A DNA stretch of 64,000 nt, taken from positions 1-64,000 of the forward strand of contig NZ_CABVOU010000029.1 in assembly GCF_902500215.1 (NCBI RefSeq), given 5' to 3'. The DNA comes from Halomonas lysinitropha. GTDB taxonomy: Bacteria; Pseudomonadota; Gammaproteobacteria; Pseudomonadales; Halomonadaceae. Of the stretch, positions 8,063 through 15,531 are shown in pieces. A program made the position numbers and the translations under genes. Within the stretch, counting starts at the first letter, position 1. Every line of letters begins with the position of its first letter. Under the pieces are notes generated by a model, which ran no database searches, was not told the DNA's origin, and saw only the letters and a program-made list of their open reading frames with translations.

Positions 8063-8931
8063 TGGCGTCAGGTCGCAAGCCCCGGCACGATACCCAGTCG
8101 GGGCAGGCAAGCAAGGTCCAGAAACACGCCGGAAACAAGGCGCCTCGTGCACCTGCCCCGCCCGGAGGGCTCGAGGCGGTGTTCGGTGTGCATGCGGTAC
8201 GGGCACTGCTCGACCGGGGCAAGGCGCCCCGTGAAGTCTGGGTCCAGGAGGGCTCCTCCGGCACGCGCCTGGCCGAGTTGGCCCAGATGGCTCGCCAGGG
8301 TGGCGCACGTCTCCACTCCCGTCCTCGCGACGAGCTCGACCGCTTGGCCCAGGGGGCTTCTCACCAGGGCATCATCGCCTTTGCCACGCCGCTCGCCTTC
8401 GAGGGCGAGACTTCCCTGTGGTTGAGGCTCGAGGGCTGGCCCCATGCGGCGGCGCCGCTGCTGCTGGTGCTCGACGGCATCACCGACGTGCATAACTTCG
8501 GCGCCTGCCTGCGCAGTGCCGATGCCGCGGGTGTGCATGGCGTGGTCGTGCCCAAGGACAAGGCGGCACCGCTCAATGCCATGGTGCGCAAGGTGGCCTG
8601 CGGCGCCGCCGAGAGCATCCCGGTCTACCAGGTCACCAACCTGGCCCGGGCCATGGCCCGGCTCAAGGAGCTCGGCGTCTGGATCACCGGTACCGCCGGC
8701 GAGGCCGAGGCGAGCCTCTTCGAGGCCGACTTCACCGGCCCCGCGGCGCTGGTGATGGGAGCCGAAGGCAAGGGAATGCGTCGTCTCACCCGCGAAGCCT
8801 GCGATACCCTGGTCAAGCTGCCCATGGCCGGCAGCGTCTCCAGCCTCAACGTCTCGGTGGCCACCGGTATCTGCCTGTTCGAGGCGGTGCGTCAAAGAAG
8901 CTTGAAGGACGCTGCTTCGCGGCTTGCGTAG
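8062..8931 (+). CDS. rlmB: 23S rRNA (guanosine(2251)-2'-O)-methyltransferase
   Basis: A SPOUT/TrmH-type methyltransferase of 289 residues, about 40 longer than E. coli RlmB because of a basic N-terminal extension rich in Lys and Gln (residues 1-30). It methylates the ribose of G2251 in the 23S rRNA P-loop using SAM. The N-terminal substrate-binding domain begins with LEAVFGVHAVRALLDRG. The knotted catalytic domain shows the three family motifs: DGITDVHNFGACLRSADA, LVMGAEGKGMRRLT and LPMAGSVSSLNVSVATGICL. It is translationally coupled to rnr by a one-base overlap, and its 3' end carries the likely promoter of the rpsF operon. Confidence 0.96.
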   Translation: MASGRKPRHDTQSGQASKVQKHAGNKAPRAPAPPGGLEAVFGVHAVRALLDRGKAPREVWVQEGSSGTRLAELAQMARQGGARLHSRPRDELDRLAQGASHQGIIAFATPLAFEGETSLWLRLEGWPHAAAPLLLVLDGITDVHNFGACLRSADAAGVHGVVVPKDKAAPLNAMVRKVACGAAESIPVYQVTNLARAMARLKELGVWITGTAGEAEASLFEADFTGPAALVMGAEGKGMRRLTREACDTLVKLPMAGSVSSLNVSVATGICLFEAVRQRSLKDAASRLA

Positions 8932-8952
8932 CCCGCTCCCATTCTTTAGAAT
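8924..8952 (+). promoter_or_regulatory. Candidate sigma-70 promoter of the rpsF operon
   Basis: TTGCGT (8924-8929), a 17-base spacer and TAGAAT (8947-8952, 5 of 6 consensus) overlap the rlmB stop codon. Transcripts from here would carry a leader of about 110 bases before rpsF, containing the two structures listed next. Confidence 0.6.
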
Positions 8953-8958
8953 ACCTGC

Positions 8959-8982
8959 GCCCGCTCGTCCTGCGAGCGGGCC
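8959..8982 (+). terminator. GC-rich hairpin behind rlmB, at the start of the rpsF leader
   Basis: GCCCGCTCG (8959-8967) pairs perfectly with CGAGCGGGC (8973-8981) around a 5-base loop, followed by a mixed pyrimidine tract (CTTTCTGTCTTCT), not a clean T run. It may end rnr-rlmB transcription inefficiently or act at the very 5' end of rpsF mRNA, because the candidate promoter lies just before it. Confidence 0.5.
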
Positions 8983-9003
8983 TTTCTGTCTTCTGACAAT
9001 CAC

Positions 9004-9062
9004 TCCTTGCTTCCCCTGAGCGATTCGAGATCGCCACTGAGGAAGCTGCCAAACCGCAAGGA
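9004..9062 (+). promoter_or_regulatory. Structured rpsF leader, candidate S6:S18 autoregulatory element
   Basis: Seven perfect base pairs join TCCTTGC (9004-9010) to GCAAGGA (9056-9062), and TTCC/GGAA (9011-9014 with 9041-9044) stacks on them; a further hairpin GCGAT/ATCGC closes the top. An 11-base bulge on the 3' side (9045-9055) ends in CC directly before the closing G, giving the CCG that is conserved in S6:S18-binding leaders. The 3' strand of the lower stem contains the rpsF Shine-Dalgarno (AAGGAG, 9058-9063), so forming it should block S6 translation. The family assignment is my inference. Confidence 0.55.
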
Positions 9063-9068
9063 GATTTC

Positions 9069-9446
9069 ATGCGTCACTACGAGATCGTCTTCATGGTCCA
9101 CCCGGACCAGAGCGAGCAGGTCCCGGCCATGGTCGAGCGCTACACCAGCCTCGTCACCGAGAATGGCGGCACCGTGCATCGCCTCGAGGATTGGGGCCGT
9201 CGCCATCTGGCCTACCCGATCAACAAGATCCACAAGGCTCACTACGTGCTGATGAACGTCGAGTGCAGCGGCGAGACCCTCGACGAGATCGAGAACATCT
9301 TCCGCTTCAACGATGCCATCATCCGCAGCCTGGTGGTTCGCGCCAAGGAAGCCGTCACCGAGGCCTCACCGATGATGAAGCCGGTGGAAGAGAAGCGTGT
9401 CCGTCGCGACGAGAAGCCGCGCAGCACCGAATCCGAATCCGCCTGA
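9069..9446 (+). CDS. rpsF: 30S ribosomal protein S6
   Basis: A 125-residue S6 protein with the typical opening [18 protein letters not shown] and the central [12 protein letters not shown] segment. It binds the central domain of 16S rRNA as a heterodimer with S18. The C-terminal ~25 residues (after VTEASP) are charged and Arg/Glu/Ser-rich, like the tail that is glutamylated by RimK in enteric bacteria. Its Shine-Dalgarno AAGGAG (9058-9063) lies inside a leader hairpin, consistent with feedback control by S6:S18. rpsR follows after 33 bp. Confidence 0.98.
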   Translation: MRHYEIVFMVHPDQSEQVPAMVERYTSLVTENGGTVHRLEDWGRRHLAYPINKIHKAHYVLMNVECSGETLDEIENIFRFNDAIIRSLVVRAKEAVTEASPMMKPVEEKRVRRDEKPRSTESESA

Positions 9447-9479
9447 GCCACCCCATCGCCCCTCTGAAGGAGACTTCCC

Positions 9480-9707
9480 ATGGCACGCTTTTTCCGTCGC
9501 CGCAAGTTCTGCCGTTTCACCGCTGAAGGCGTGAAGCAGATCGATTACAAGGATCTGGACACACTCAAGGCCTACATCACCGAGACCGGCAAGATCGTTC
9601 CCAGCCGCATCACCGGGACCAAGGCCCGTTACCAGCGCCAGCTGTCCTCCGCCATCAAGCGGGCACGCTACCTGGCGCTGTTGCCCTACACCGACAGCCA
9701 CCAGTAA
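9480..9707 (+). CDS. rpsR: 30S ribosomal protein S18
   Basis: A 75-residue basic protein with all S18 hallmarks: [49 protein letters not shown] and [13 protein letters not shown]. It assembles with S6 on the 30S platform. The start has a GAAGGAGA Shine-Dalgarno. In many gammaproteobacteria rplI follows directly (sometimes with priB before rpsR); here no priB lies between rpsF and rpsR, and a membrane-protein gene is inserted before rplI. Confidence 0.98.
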   Translation: MARFFRRRKFCRFTAEGVKQIDYKDLDTLKAYITETGKIVPSRITGTKARYQRQLSSAIKRARYLALLPYTDSHQ

Positions 9708-9721
9708 AGCACCCGCGCGTG

Positions 9722-10573
9722 ATGTTGCCCGTTGCCCGCTGGATGATGCGCGGCACCCCCCACGCCGCCGCCGGGGCGGCCATTGCCACCTTGATTCCGT
9801 GGCTATTCTGGCTGGGGGCCGCCGTGGCGGCCCTGGCCACGCTCCGGCAAGGGATGGCCGCGTCGCTTCCGGTGATCATCGCCGCGGCCGTACCGGCCGG
9901 CTGGTGGTGGACCCAGGGAGACGTCATCCCGCTGGCCAGCATTCTGCTGGTCGTGTTGATGGCAGTGGTGCTGCGTTCACGGCTGCGCTGGAGTGAGGCA
10001 CTCCTTGCCGGCACCCTGGCCGGGGCGGTGATGATCCAATTGGAGATCTTCCTTCCGCCGGGCGGGGCCGGTCCTGTACTGGAGCAGCTGCGCCAGGGGT
10101 CACCGGACATCGCGGAGATGCTCGCCGAGCTCTCTCGCCAGGGCATGGACACCGAGCAATTGGCCGGCTTGCTGATCAGTGGCGTGACTGGGCTGATCGT
10201 GCTGCTCGCCGCCGTGGCTTGCCTGGCCCTGGCGCGCGGCTGGCAGGCCGGGCTCTACAACCCGGGCGGGTTCCGTGAAGAGTTCCATGGCCTGCGCCTG
10301 GCGCCCCGGGAACTCGCCATGCTGGTAGTGCTCGGTGTGCTGGGGGCGGTGCTGGGGCTTCCGGCCCTGGGCATGCTGGCTTGGGTACCGCTGCTGGTGG
10401 CCGGCGTCGCGCTGGTGCATGGTTTTATCGGATTGAAGGGAATGAACGGGCTGTGGCTGGTCGCCTTCTATGTGCTGCTGATCACCACCTGGCCCATGAT
10501 TCTCATCGTGCTGCTTCTGGCCTTCATCGACACGTTCGCGGACTTCCGCGGACGACTGGCCCGCAGCCACTGA
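9722..10573 (+). CDS. DUF2232 family integral membrane protein
   Basis: A strongly hydrophobic protein of about 283 residues with roughly eight predicted membrane segments, including runs near residues 20-45, 50-65, 75-105, 145-170, 200-235 and 240-275. The gene lies 14 bp behind rpsR and 16 bp before rplI on the same strand, so it should be part of the ribosomal protein operon. Sequence character and position match the DUF2232 (YybS-like) proteins found next to rpsR/rplI in several bacterial groups; their function is unknown. A GTG at 9719 directly precedes the ATG used here, and no clear Shine-Dalgarno separates the two. Translational coupling to rpsR is likely. Confidence 0.8.
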   Translation: MLPVARWMMRGTPHAAAGAAIATLIPWLFWLGAAVAALATLRQGMAASLPVIIAAAVPAGWWWTQGDVIPLASILLVVLMAVVLRSRLRWSEALLAGTLAGAVMIQLEIFLPPGGAGPVLEQLRQGSPDIAEMLAELSRQGMDTEQLAGLLISGVTGLIVLLAAVACLALARGWQAGLYNPGGFREEFHGLRLAPRELAMLVVLGVLGAVLGLPALGMLAWVPLLVAGVALVHGFIGLKGMNGLWLVAFYVLLITTWPMILIVLLLAFIDTFADFRGRLARSH

Positions 10574-10589
10574 CAAGAGGTTTACGAGA

Positions 10590-11036
10590 ATGGACGTCAT
10601 TCTGCTCGACAAGATTGGCAAGCTGGGCGGTCTGGGTGACCAGGTCACCGTCAAGCCCGGCTACGGCCGCAACTACCTGGTGCCCTACGGACTGGCCGTG
10701 CCGGCCACCAAGGACAACATCCAGGCCTTCCAGGCCCAGCGTGCCGAGCTCGAGGCCCAGGCCGCCGAGCGCAAGGCCGTGGCCGAGGCGCGCGCGGAAC
10801 AGCTTAACGACATCGAACTGTCACTGGTTTCCAAGGCCGGTGACGAGGGCAAGCTGTTCGGCTCGATCGGACCGCGTGACCTGGCGGAGGCCATCTCCAG
10901 CGCCGGGATCGAAGTCGCCAAGAGCGAAGTGCGCATGCCGCAGGGCCCGATTCGCCAGACCGGCGAGTACGATATCGGCCTGCGTCTGCATGCCGAAGTC
11001 GATGCCACCGTTCGTGTGGTGGTCGTGGCCGAATAA
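10590..11036 (+). CDS. rplI: 50S ribosomal protein L9
   Basis: 148 residues, the standard length. The N-terminal domain starts [19 protein letters not shown] and contains the signature [19 protein letters not shown]; a long central helix (about residues 45-75, rich in Ala/Glu) connects to the C-terminal domain ([15 protein letters not shown]). L9 binds 23S rRNA near L1 and supports reading-frame maintenance. The ribosome binding site is AAGAGG. It is the last gene of the rpsF operon, and a strong terminator follows. Confidence 0.98.
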   Translation: MDVILLDKIGKLGGLGDQVTVKPGYGRNYLVPYGLAVPATKDNIQAFQAQRAELEAQAAERKAVAEARAEQLNDIELSLVSKAGDEGKLFGSIGPRDLAEAISSAGIEVAKSEVRMPQGPIRQTGEYDIGLRLHAEVDATVRVVVVAE

Positions 11037-11093
11037 TGGCCGAATAAGAAGGTCAGCGCGTCGGGACGCCCAACAGGGCGTGCCCCGAAAAGG

Positions 11094-11126
11094 GGGGGCG
11101 AGGAGTGAATCCTCGCCCCCTTTTTT
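11094..11126 (+). terminator. Rho-independent terminator of the rpsF-rplI operon
   Basis: GGGGGCGAGGA (11094-11104) pairs perfectly with TCCTCGCCCCC (11110-11120) around a 5-base loop and is followed by six T residues (11121-11126). Confidence 0.95.
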
Positions 11127-11239
11127 GGCTCTTGCGTTTCGCATCATGAACCGGCGGCCTCGACCTGCCCGGGCATGGGGTCGGAGCGCGTCATCGCGTA
11201 GAATGATGTTGCCCCTTTCTCCTTGAAGGTCCGTGCCCC

Positions 11240-12628
11240 ATGAACGAACCCCTCGCCCTCGACCGGGAAACCGCCGCCCTCAAGGTGCCGCCGCATTCGC
11301 TGGAGGCTGAGCAGTCGGTACTCGGTGGCCTGATGCTCGACAACCAGGCATGGGACAACGTGGCCGATCGGCTGGTGGCGGATGATTTCTATCGTTATGA
11401 GCATCGCCTGATCTTCAACGTCATGGCCAGCCTGGCCGAGGTGGGGCGCCCGCTGGACGTGGTCACTCTCTCCGAGGCGCTGGAGGGGCGCGACCAGCTC
11501 GATACCGTAGGTGGCCTGGCCTACCTGGCGGAGCTGGCCAGGAGCACCCCGTCCGCGAGCAATATCCGCGCCTATGCGGATATCGTTCGCGAGCGCGCCA
11601 CCCTGCGCAAGCTGATCCGCGCGGCCAGCCAGATCGCCGACGGCGCCTTCACCCCCCAGGGTCGCCCCGCCGACGAGCTGGTCGATGAGGCCGAGCGGCT
11701 GGTGTTCCAGATCAGCGAGGAGCGTCCCAAGTCGGGTGGGCCGATCGGCATGAGCGAACTGCTCACCAAGGCCGTGGATCGCATCGACGAGCTCTTCAAC
11801 CTGCAGGGCGAGATGACCGGGCTCTCCACCGGTTTCCGCGACCTGGATGAGATGACGTCGGGGCTGCAACCTTCGGATCTGGTGATCATCGCGGGGCGCC
11901 CCTCCATGGGCAAGACCACCTTTGCCATGAACATGGTTGAACACGCGGTGATTGCCAGTGACCGGCCGGTGATGGTGTTCTCCATGGAGATGCCCGCGGA
12001 TTCGCTGATGCTGCGCATGCTCTCCTCGCTGGGGCGTATCGATCAGACCCGCGTGCGCACCGGCCAGCTGGAGGACGAGGACTGGCCGCGCCTGACCTCG
12101 GCGGTCAACCTGCTCAAGGACAAGCAGCTGTTCATCGATGACACCGCCGCGTTGTCGCCCAATGAGATGCGCTCGCGGATCCGCCGTGTGGTGCGTGAAC
12201 ACGGCAACCTGTCGCTGATCATGATCGATTACCTGCAGCTGATGCAGATTCCCGGCTTCTCCGAGAACCGCACCGGCGAGATCTCGGAGATCTCCCGCTC
12301 GCTCAAGGGGCTGGCCAAGGAGTTCGGCTGTCCGGTGCTGGCGCTTTCTCAGCTCAACCGCTCACTGGAGCAGCGCCCCAACAAGCGTCCGGTAATGTCG
12401 GACCTGCGCGAGTCGGGTGCCATCGAGCAGGATGCCGACATCATCGGCTTCGTCTATCGCGACGAGGTCTACAATCCGGATAATCCCGACAACCAGGGGC
12501 TGGCCGAGGTGATCATCGGCAAGCAGCGGAACGGTCCCATCGGCACGGTGCACATGGCGTTCATCGGCAAGTACACCCGTTTCGAGGACCTGGCGCCGGA
12601 CAGCTACCGCGAGGCTTTTGGCGGGTAA
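11240..12628 (+). CDS. dnaB: Replicative DNA helicase DnaB
   Basis: A 462-residue hexameric 5'-to-3' helicase of the replisome. The N-terminal domain (about 15-120; PPHSLEAEQSVLGGLMLD) contacts the DnaG primase and the loader. The RecA-type motor has the Walker A motif GRPSMGKT at about 219-226, the Walker B-type segment LIMIDYLQLM, and the DnaB signature with RESGAIEQDADIIGF. No intein interrupts it, although DnaB is a frequent intein site. The start ATG has GAAGGT upstream. It stands behind the rplI terminator; a TAGAAT box at about 11199 may belong to its promoter. Confidence 0.98.
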   Translation: MNEPLALDRETAALKVPPHSLEAEQSVLGGLMLDNQAWDNVADRLVADDFYRYEHRLIFNVMASLAEVGRPLDVVTLSEALEGRDQLDTVGGLAYLAELARSTPSASNIRAYADIVRERATLRKLIRAASQIADGAFTPQGRPADELVDEAERLVFQISEERPKSGGPIGMSELLTKAVDRIDELFNLQGEMTGLSTGFRDLDEMTSGLQPSDLVIIAGRPSMGKTTFAMNMVEHAVIASDRPVMVFSMEMPADSLMLRMLSSLGRIDQTRVRTGQLEDEDWPRLTSAVNLLKDKQLFIDDTAALSPNEMRSRIRRVVREHGNLSLIMIDYLQLMQIPGFSENRTGEISEISRSLKGLAKEFGCPVLALSQLNRSLEQRPNKRPVMSDLRESGAIEQDADIIGFVYRDEVYNPDNPDNQGLAEVIIGKQRNGPIGTVHMAFIGKYTRFEDLAPDSYREAFGG

Positions 12629-12638
12629 AGGCGCGCCC

Positions 12639-12666
12639 TTGAGTCTCGGGACCGGCCCCGTATAAT
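12639..12666 (+). promoter_or_regulatory. Candidate sigma-70 promoter of the 97-residue orphan gene
   Basis: TTGAGT (12639-12644), a 16-base spacer and a perfect TATAAT (12661-12666) lie 35 bp before the start codon at 12701. It is one of the best promoter matches in the window. Confidence 0.65.
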
Positions 12667-12700
12667 GCCGACCCCTCGAATCACTCTGGAAGGAGGCAGC

Positions 12701-12994
12701 ATGGCAGGCGAATTCCGACGCGGCAATCGCCGGCGTACCCCGAAGCTCGAAGGGCGAGGTGAGCTTCAGTCGGTGGAGCGTGAAGGCCCCTTCAAGGAGT
12801 GGCTGGGAATGCCCGATCTCTATCGCTACCACCTGGTGGTGGACGGCGAAGCCTACAGCTATCAGACCGAGGATACCGAGTTGCCGGTCCAGGTCGGCGA
12901 CCGGGTGGTGTTCCGCTACAAGGAGACCAAGGCCGGCAACTGGGTGGACCGCAACTCCCTGGGCAAGGCCATCGATCCTTCCGAATATCAGTAA
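12701..12994 (+). CDS. Small basic protein of unknown function
   Basis: 97 residues starting MAGEFRRGNRRRTPKL, with AAGGAGG ending 6 bases before the ATG; an upstream in-frame ATG at 12665 sits on the promoter's -10 box and is excluded. The first 20 residues are strongly basic. The rest is soluble with alternating hydrophobic strands (DLYRYHLVVDGEAYSYQTED, VQVGDRVVFRYK), which suggests a small beta-barrel (OB- or SH3-like). I do not recognise the family. The gene has its own strong promoter and lies between dnaB and the DUF6482 gene. The basic tail and barrel would fit nucleic-acid binding, but that is inference. Confidence 0.75.
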   Translation: MAGEFRRGNRRRTPKLEGRGELQSVEREGPFKEWLGMPDLYRYHLVVDGEAYSYQTEDTELPVQVGDRVVFRYKETKAGNWVDRNSLGKAIDPSEYQ

Positions 12995-13128
12995 GTCCGG
13001 AACCTGACGAAGCGGTCAAGGTCACAACAGGGTAACGTCGACGACACGCTACCGTCATCGGTTGCAGTCAATCTATTGCCGAACTTGTATCTCGACATCG
13101 TCGACCCGGACATCAGGAGGAAGGACCC

Positions 13129-13431
13129 ATGGAATTTCAGGAATTGAAGGCCTTCGTGGCCCGTCACGACAACTTCGAGATTCGCGTTATCGGCCATGCC
13201 GGCAGCCGTTTCTACCAGGTCGAACTGGAAGACATCGAGGGACAGCGCTATATGCTGACTCGCCAGGGCAAGCCGGTGCTGTTTCGCGCGCTGGATGACG
13301 TCTACCTGGAGCTCAAGCGCGCCGGTATCCACCGTGCCTACCTGGTCCAGCAGGTGCCCCACGATGAAGTCGTCGGTCGCGAGACCCACTACCAGGATCC
13401 GCTCACCTCGCGCATGCCGCTGGTCTTCTGA
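13129..13431 (+). CDS. DUF6482 family protein
   Basis: A 100-residue soluble protein: MEFQELKAFVARHDNFEIRV, a middle YMLTRQGKPVLFRALDDVY and an HDEVVGRE segment near the end. The sequence resembles the small DUF6482 proteins found in Pseudomonas and Halomonas; no activity is known. A good Shine-Dalgarno (AGGAGGAAGG) precedes the ATG. It converges on the DUF393 gene with only 2 bp between the stop codons. Confidence 0.8.
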   Translation: MEFQELKAFVARHDNFEIRVIGHAGSRFYQVELEDIEGQRYMLTRQGKPVLFRALDDVYLELKRAGIHRAYLVQQVPHDEVVGRETHYQDPLTSRMPLVF

Positions 13432-13433
13432 TC

Positions 13434-13841
13434 CTATTCCTTGTCCCTGACCTGCTGCCGCTGTTGTAGCCAACGCCCCAGGCGCAGGCGGCGGCGGGCA
13501 AACCATCGATATCCCGCATCCATCATTCCCTTCACCCCCGGAAGGGTGCTCAGCCAAACCAGCCGGCGATAGCCCAGTACCGCATAGAGCGCGCGGCTGG
13601 CATCCATGCCGATGTACCAGCGACCCTCCGCATCGTGGACATGAAGCCGACCCATCATCGCCTCGAGGCTTGTGCCCAGCGACGCGGCATCGAAGTCCGG
13701 TGCCTGTATATCCACCAGCCTGATGCGCGCGCGGTGCGGATGGCCTTCCAGCCAGGCGACCTCGCGCTGGCACAGCGGGCAGTGACCATCGTGATAGAGC
13801 GTCGCTGGGGCGCAGGCCTCGAGGGTATCGTCTCGTGTCAT
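13434..13841 (-). CDS. DUF393 (DCC family) thiol-disulfide oxidoreductase-like protein
   Basis: A 135-residue protein with a thioredoxin-like N-terminus carrying YHDGHCPLCQREV; the CPLC motif after DGH is the hallmark of the DCC family. The C-terminal part (GMDASRALYAVLGYRRLVWLSTLPGVKG) is also typical. A redox or disulfide function is usually assumed from the fold but is not proved. The start codon overlaps the photolyase stop (ATGA, 13838-13841), so the two are translationally coupled. DCC proteins are often linked to photolyase and light-responsive genes, which fits this operon. Confidence 0.9.
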   Translation of the reverse strand: MTRDDTLEACAPATLYHDGHCPLCQREVAWLEGHPHRARIRLVDIQAPDFDAASLGTSLEAMMGRLHVHDAEGRWYIGMDASRALYAVLGYRRLVWLSTLPGVKGMMDAGYRWFARRRLRLGRWLQQRQQVRDKE

Positions 13842-15424
13842 GGTGTCGTCTCCTGAGTGGCGTCGTAGCCTGCCAGATGCTCGCCATGCCCGTAGGCAGG
13901 CGCGGTCTCGAGCTCCGCCAGGAAGGCATCGGCCTGCTCGCGCATGGCCGCCCGCTTGTCATCGTTCATGCGCCGCAGGCTGCCGTAGATCAGCTTCATG
14001 CGCGGGTTGCCGCTCAGGGTGTCGGCATGACGCTCGAGAAAGGCCCAGTAGAGGCTGTTGAAGGGGCAGGCATCGGGCCCCGTCACCTGCTTCGGGTTGA
14101 AGCGGCAGTGCCGGCAGTGGTCCGACATGCGATCGATGTACTTTCCCGAAGCGCAGTAGGGCTTGGAGCCCATCAGTCCGCCATCGGCATGCAGCACCAT
14201 GCCCAGGGTGTTGGGCAGCTCCACCCACTCGCAGGCATCGGCATAGACGGCCAGGTACCAGTCGCACAGTGCCTCGGGCGCCACGTCGCAGAGCAGTGCG
14301 AAGTTGCCGGTGACCATCAGCCGCTGGATATGGTGGGCATAGGCATGGTCGCGCGTCATCTCGATGGCGCGCTTCAGGCAGTGCAGGTCCGTGTCACCGC
14401 TCCAGTAGAAGGCCGGAAGGCCGCGGCTCGTCACCAAGGCATTGCGTCGCTTGTAGTCGGGCATTCGGGTCCAGTAGAGACCGCGCACATACTCCCGCCA
14501 ACCCAGCACCTGGCGGATGTAGCCCTCGACGGAATTGAGCGGTGCACGCCCCTCACGGTATTCGCGCTCGACTGCCTCGCACACCTCGCGGGGTGAGAGC
14601 AGGCCAAGGTTGAGGGCCGCGGAGAGCCGTGAATGGAAGAGGAAGGGGTCGGTGTCACTGATCGCGTCCTGAAAACGGCCGAAGTCGGGGAGCAGGTGTT
14701 CGAGAAAATGGCGCAGGTCACCCAGCGCCTGACGGCGCGTGACCGGCCAGTGGAAGTTCTCCAGATTGCCGAAATGCGTGGGAAAATGCTCCGCCACCAG
14801 CGCCATTACGTCATCCGTGACGGCGTCATGACGGTGGTGCGGCGGTTCGGGAACCGCCAGCGATTCGGGCAGCGGCTCGCGGTTGTCATGGTCGAAGTTC
14901 CACTGACCCCCTGCCGGCTGATCATCCTCCATCAGCAGGCCGGTTCGCTTGCGCATCAGCCGATAGAAGTGCTCCATGCGGGGTGCCTTGCGACCCTGGG
15001 CCCAGGCGGCAAAGTCCTCCGGCGTGGTGAAGAAGCGGTCATCCTCGATCAGCCGCCAGGGTAGGGCGGCGTGCTCGCGCTGGCGCATCGCCTGCCACAG
15101 CCGCCACTCGCCGGGGCGCACCACGCGGACCTCGTCGCAGCCGTACAGGCCGGCCAGGCGCTCCGCCTCGCTGACCAGTGTCTGCGCATTGTCCGGGTCG
15201 TCCAGGACGCTGTAGTGCACCCGGTGGCCCCGGTCGCGAAGCTCGGTGGCAAAATGGCGCATGGCGGAGAGGATAAGGGCGATCTTCTGGTGATGATGGG
15301 GGACATAGGAGCTTTCGGCGGCCACCTCGCACAGCGCCACTACCCCGCCTTCCGGCAGGCCGCGCAGGCTGGCCAAGTCGTGACTCAGCTGGTCGCCCAG
15401 CAGCAGCACCAGGGGTCGGGGCAT
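13838..15424 (-). CDS. FeS-type (6-4)-like photolyase/cryptochrome (PhrB/CryB group)
   Basis: A 528-residue protein of the deoxyribodipyrimidine photolyase-related family, distinct from classical CPD photolyases. The N-terminal alpha/beta domain opens with LVLLLGDQLSHDL. The C-terminal FAD domain ends with the Fe-S signature: Cys437-x2-Cys440-x12-Cys453 (DHCRHCRF and GPDACPF), with a fourth ligand expected near residue 349 (LLCDVAPEALCDW). Agrobacterium PhrB uses the same four-cysteine [4Fe-4S] pattern and repairs (6-4) photoproducts with blue light. The start ATG has AAGGAT upstream. It heads a two-gene operon with the DUF393 gene and is divergent from hemH; a candidate light-response operator lies at 15441-15465. 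Confidence 0.93.
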   Translation of the reverse strand: MPRPLVLLLGDQLSHDLASLRGLPEGGVVALCEVAAESSYVPHHHQKIALILSAMRHFATELRDRGHRVHYSVLDDPDNAQTLVSEAERLAGLYGCDEVRVVRPGEWRLWQAMRQREHAALPWRLIEDDRFFTTPEDFAAWAQGRKAPRMEHFYRLMRKRTGLLMEDDQPAGGQWNFDHDNREPLPESLAVPEPPHHRHDAVTDDVMALVAEHFPTHFGNLENFHWPVTRRQALGDLRHFLEHLLPDFGRFQDAISDTDPFLFHSRLSAALNLGLLSPREVCEAVEREYREGRAPLNSVEGYIRQVLGWREYVRGLYWTRMPDYKRRNALVTSRGLPAFYWSGDTDLHCLKRAIEMTRDHAYAHHIQRLMVTGNFALLCDVAPEALCDWYLAVYADACEWVELPNTLGMVLHADGGLMGSKPYCASGKYIDRMSDHCRHCRFNPKQVTGPDACPFNSLYWAFLERHADTLSGNPRMKLIYGSLRRMNDDKRAAMREQADAFLAELETAPAYGHGEHLAGYDATQETTP

Positions 15425-15440
15425 GATCCTTGTCTCAAGC

Positions 15441-15465
15441 TGTACAAATCATTTACATAGTACAA
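15441..15465. promoter_or_regulatory. Candidate CarH/LitR-type operator between photolyase and hemH
   Basis: TGTACA (15441-15446) and TTTACA (15452-15457) stand exactly 11 bp apart, both fitting the nTnnACAn half-site of CarH-type MerR photoreceptors; a third TAGTACAA lies at 15458-15465 in a different phase. The outer copies also form the dyad TGTAC/GTACA. The second photolyase locus has the same arrangement at 28621-28638. Confidence 0.5.
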
Positions 15466-15531
15466 CTTCATCCCCCTCCGGGCGAGCGGGCTGATAAACT
15501 CTATCCATCAGCGATCAGAAGGAGTTCCCGA

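Noticed and set aside
15430-15531. Longer hemH starting at 15430
   Set aside because: The extra 34 codons run through the candidate operator; the ATG at 15532 has its own AAGGAG and is followed by the family sequence.
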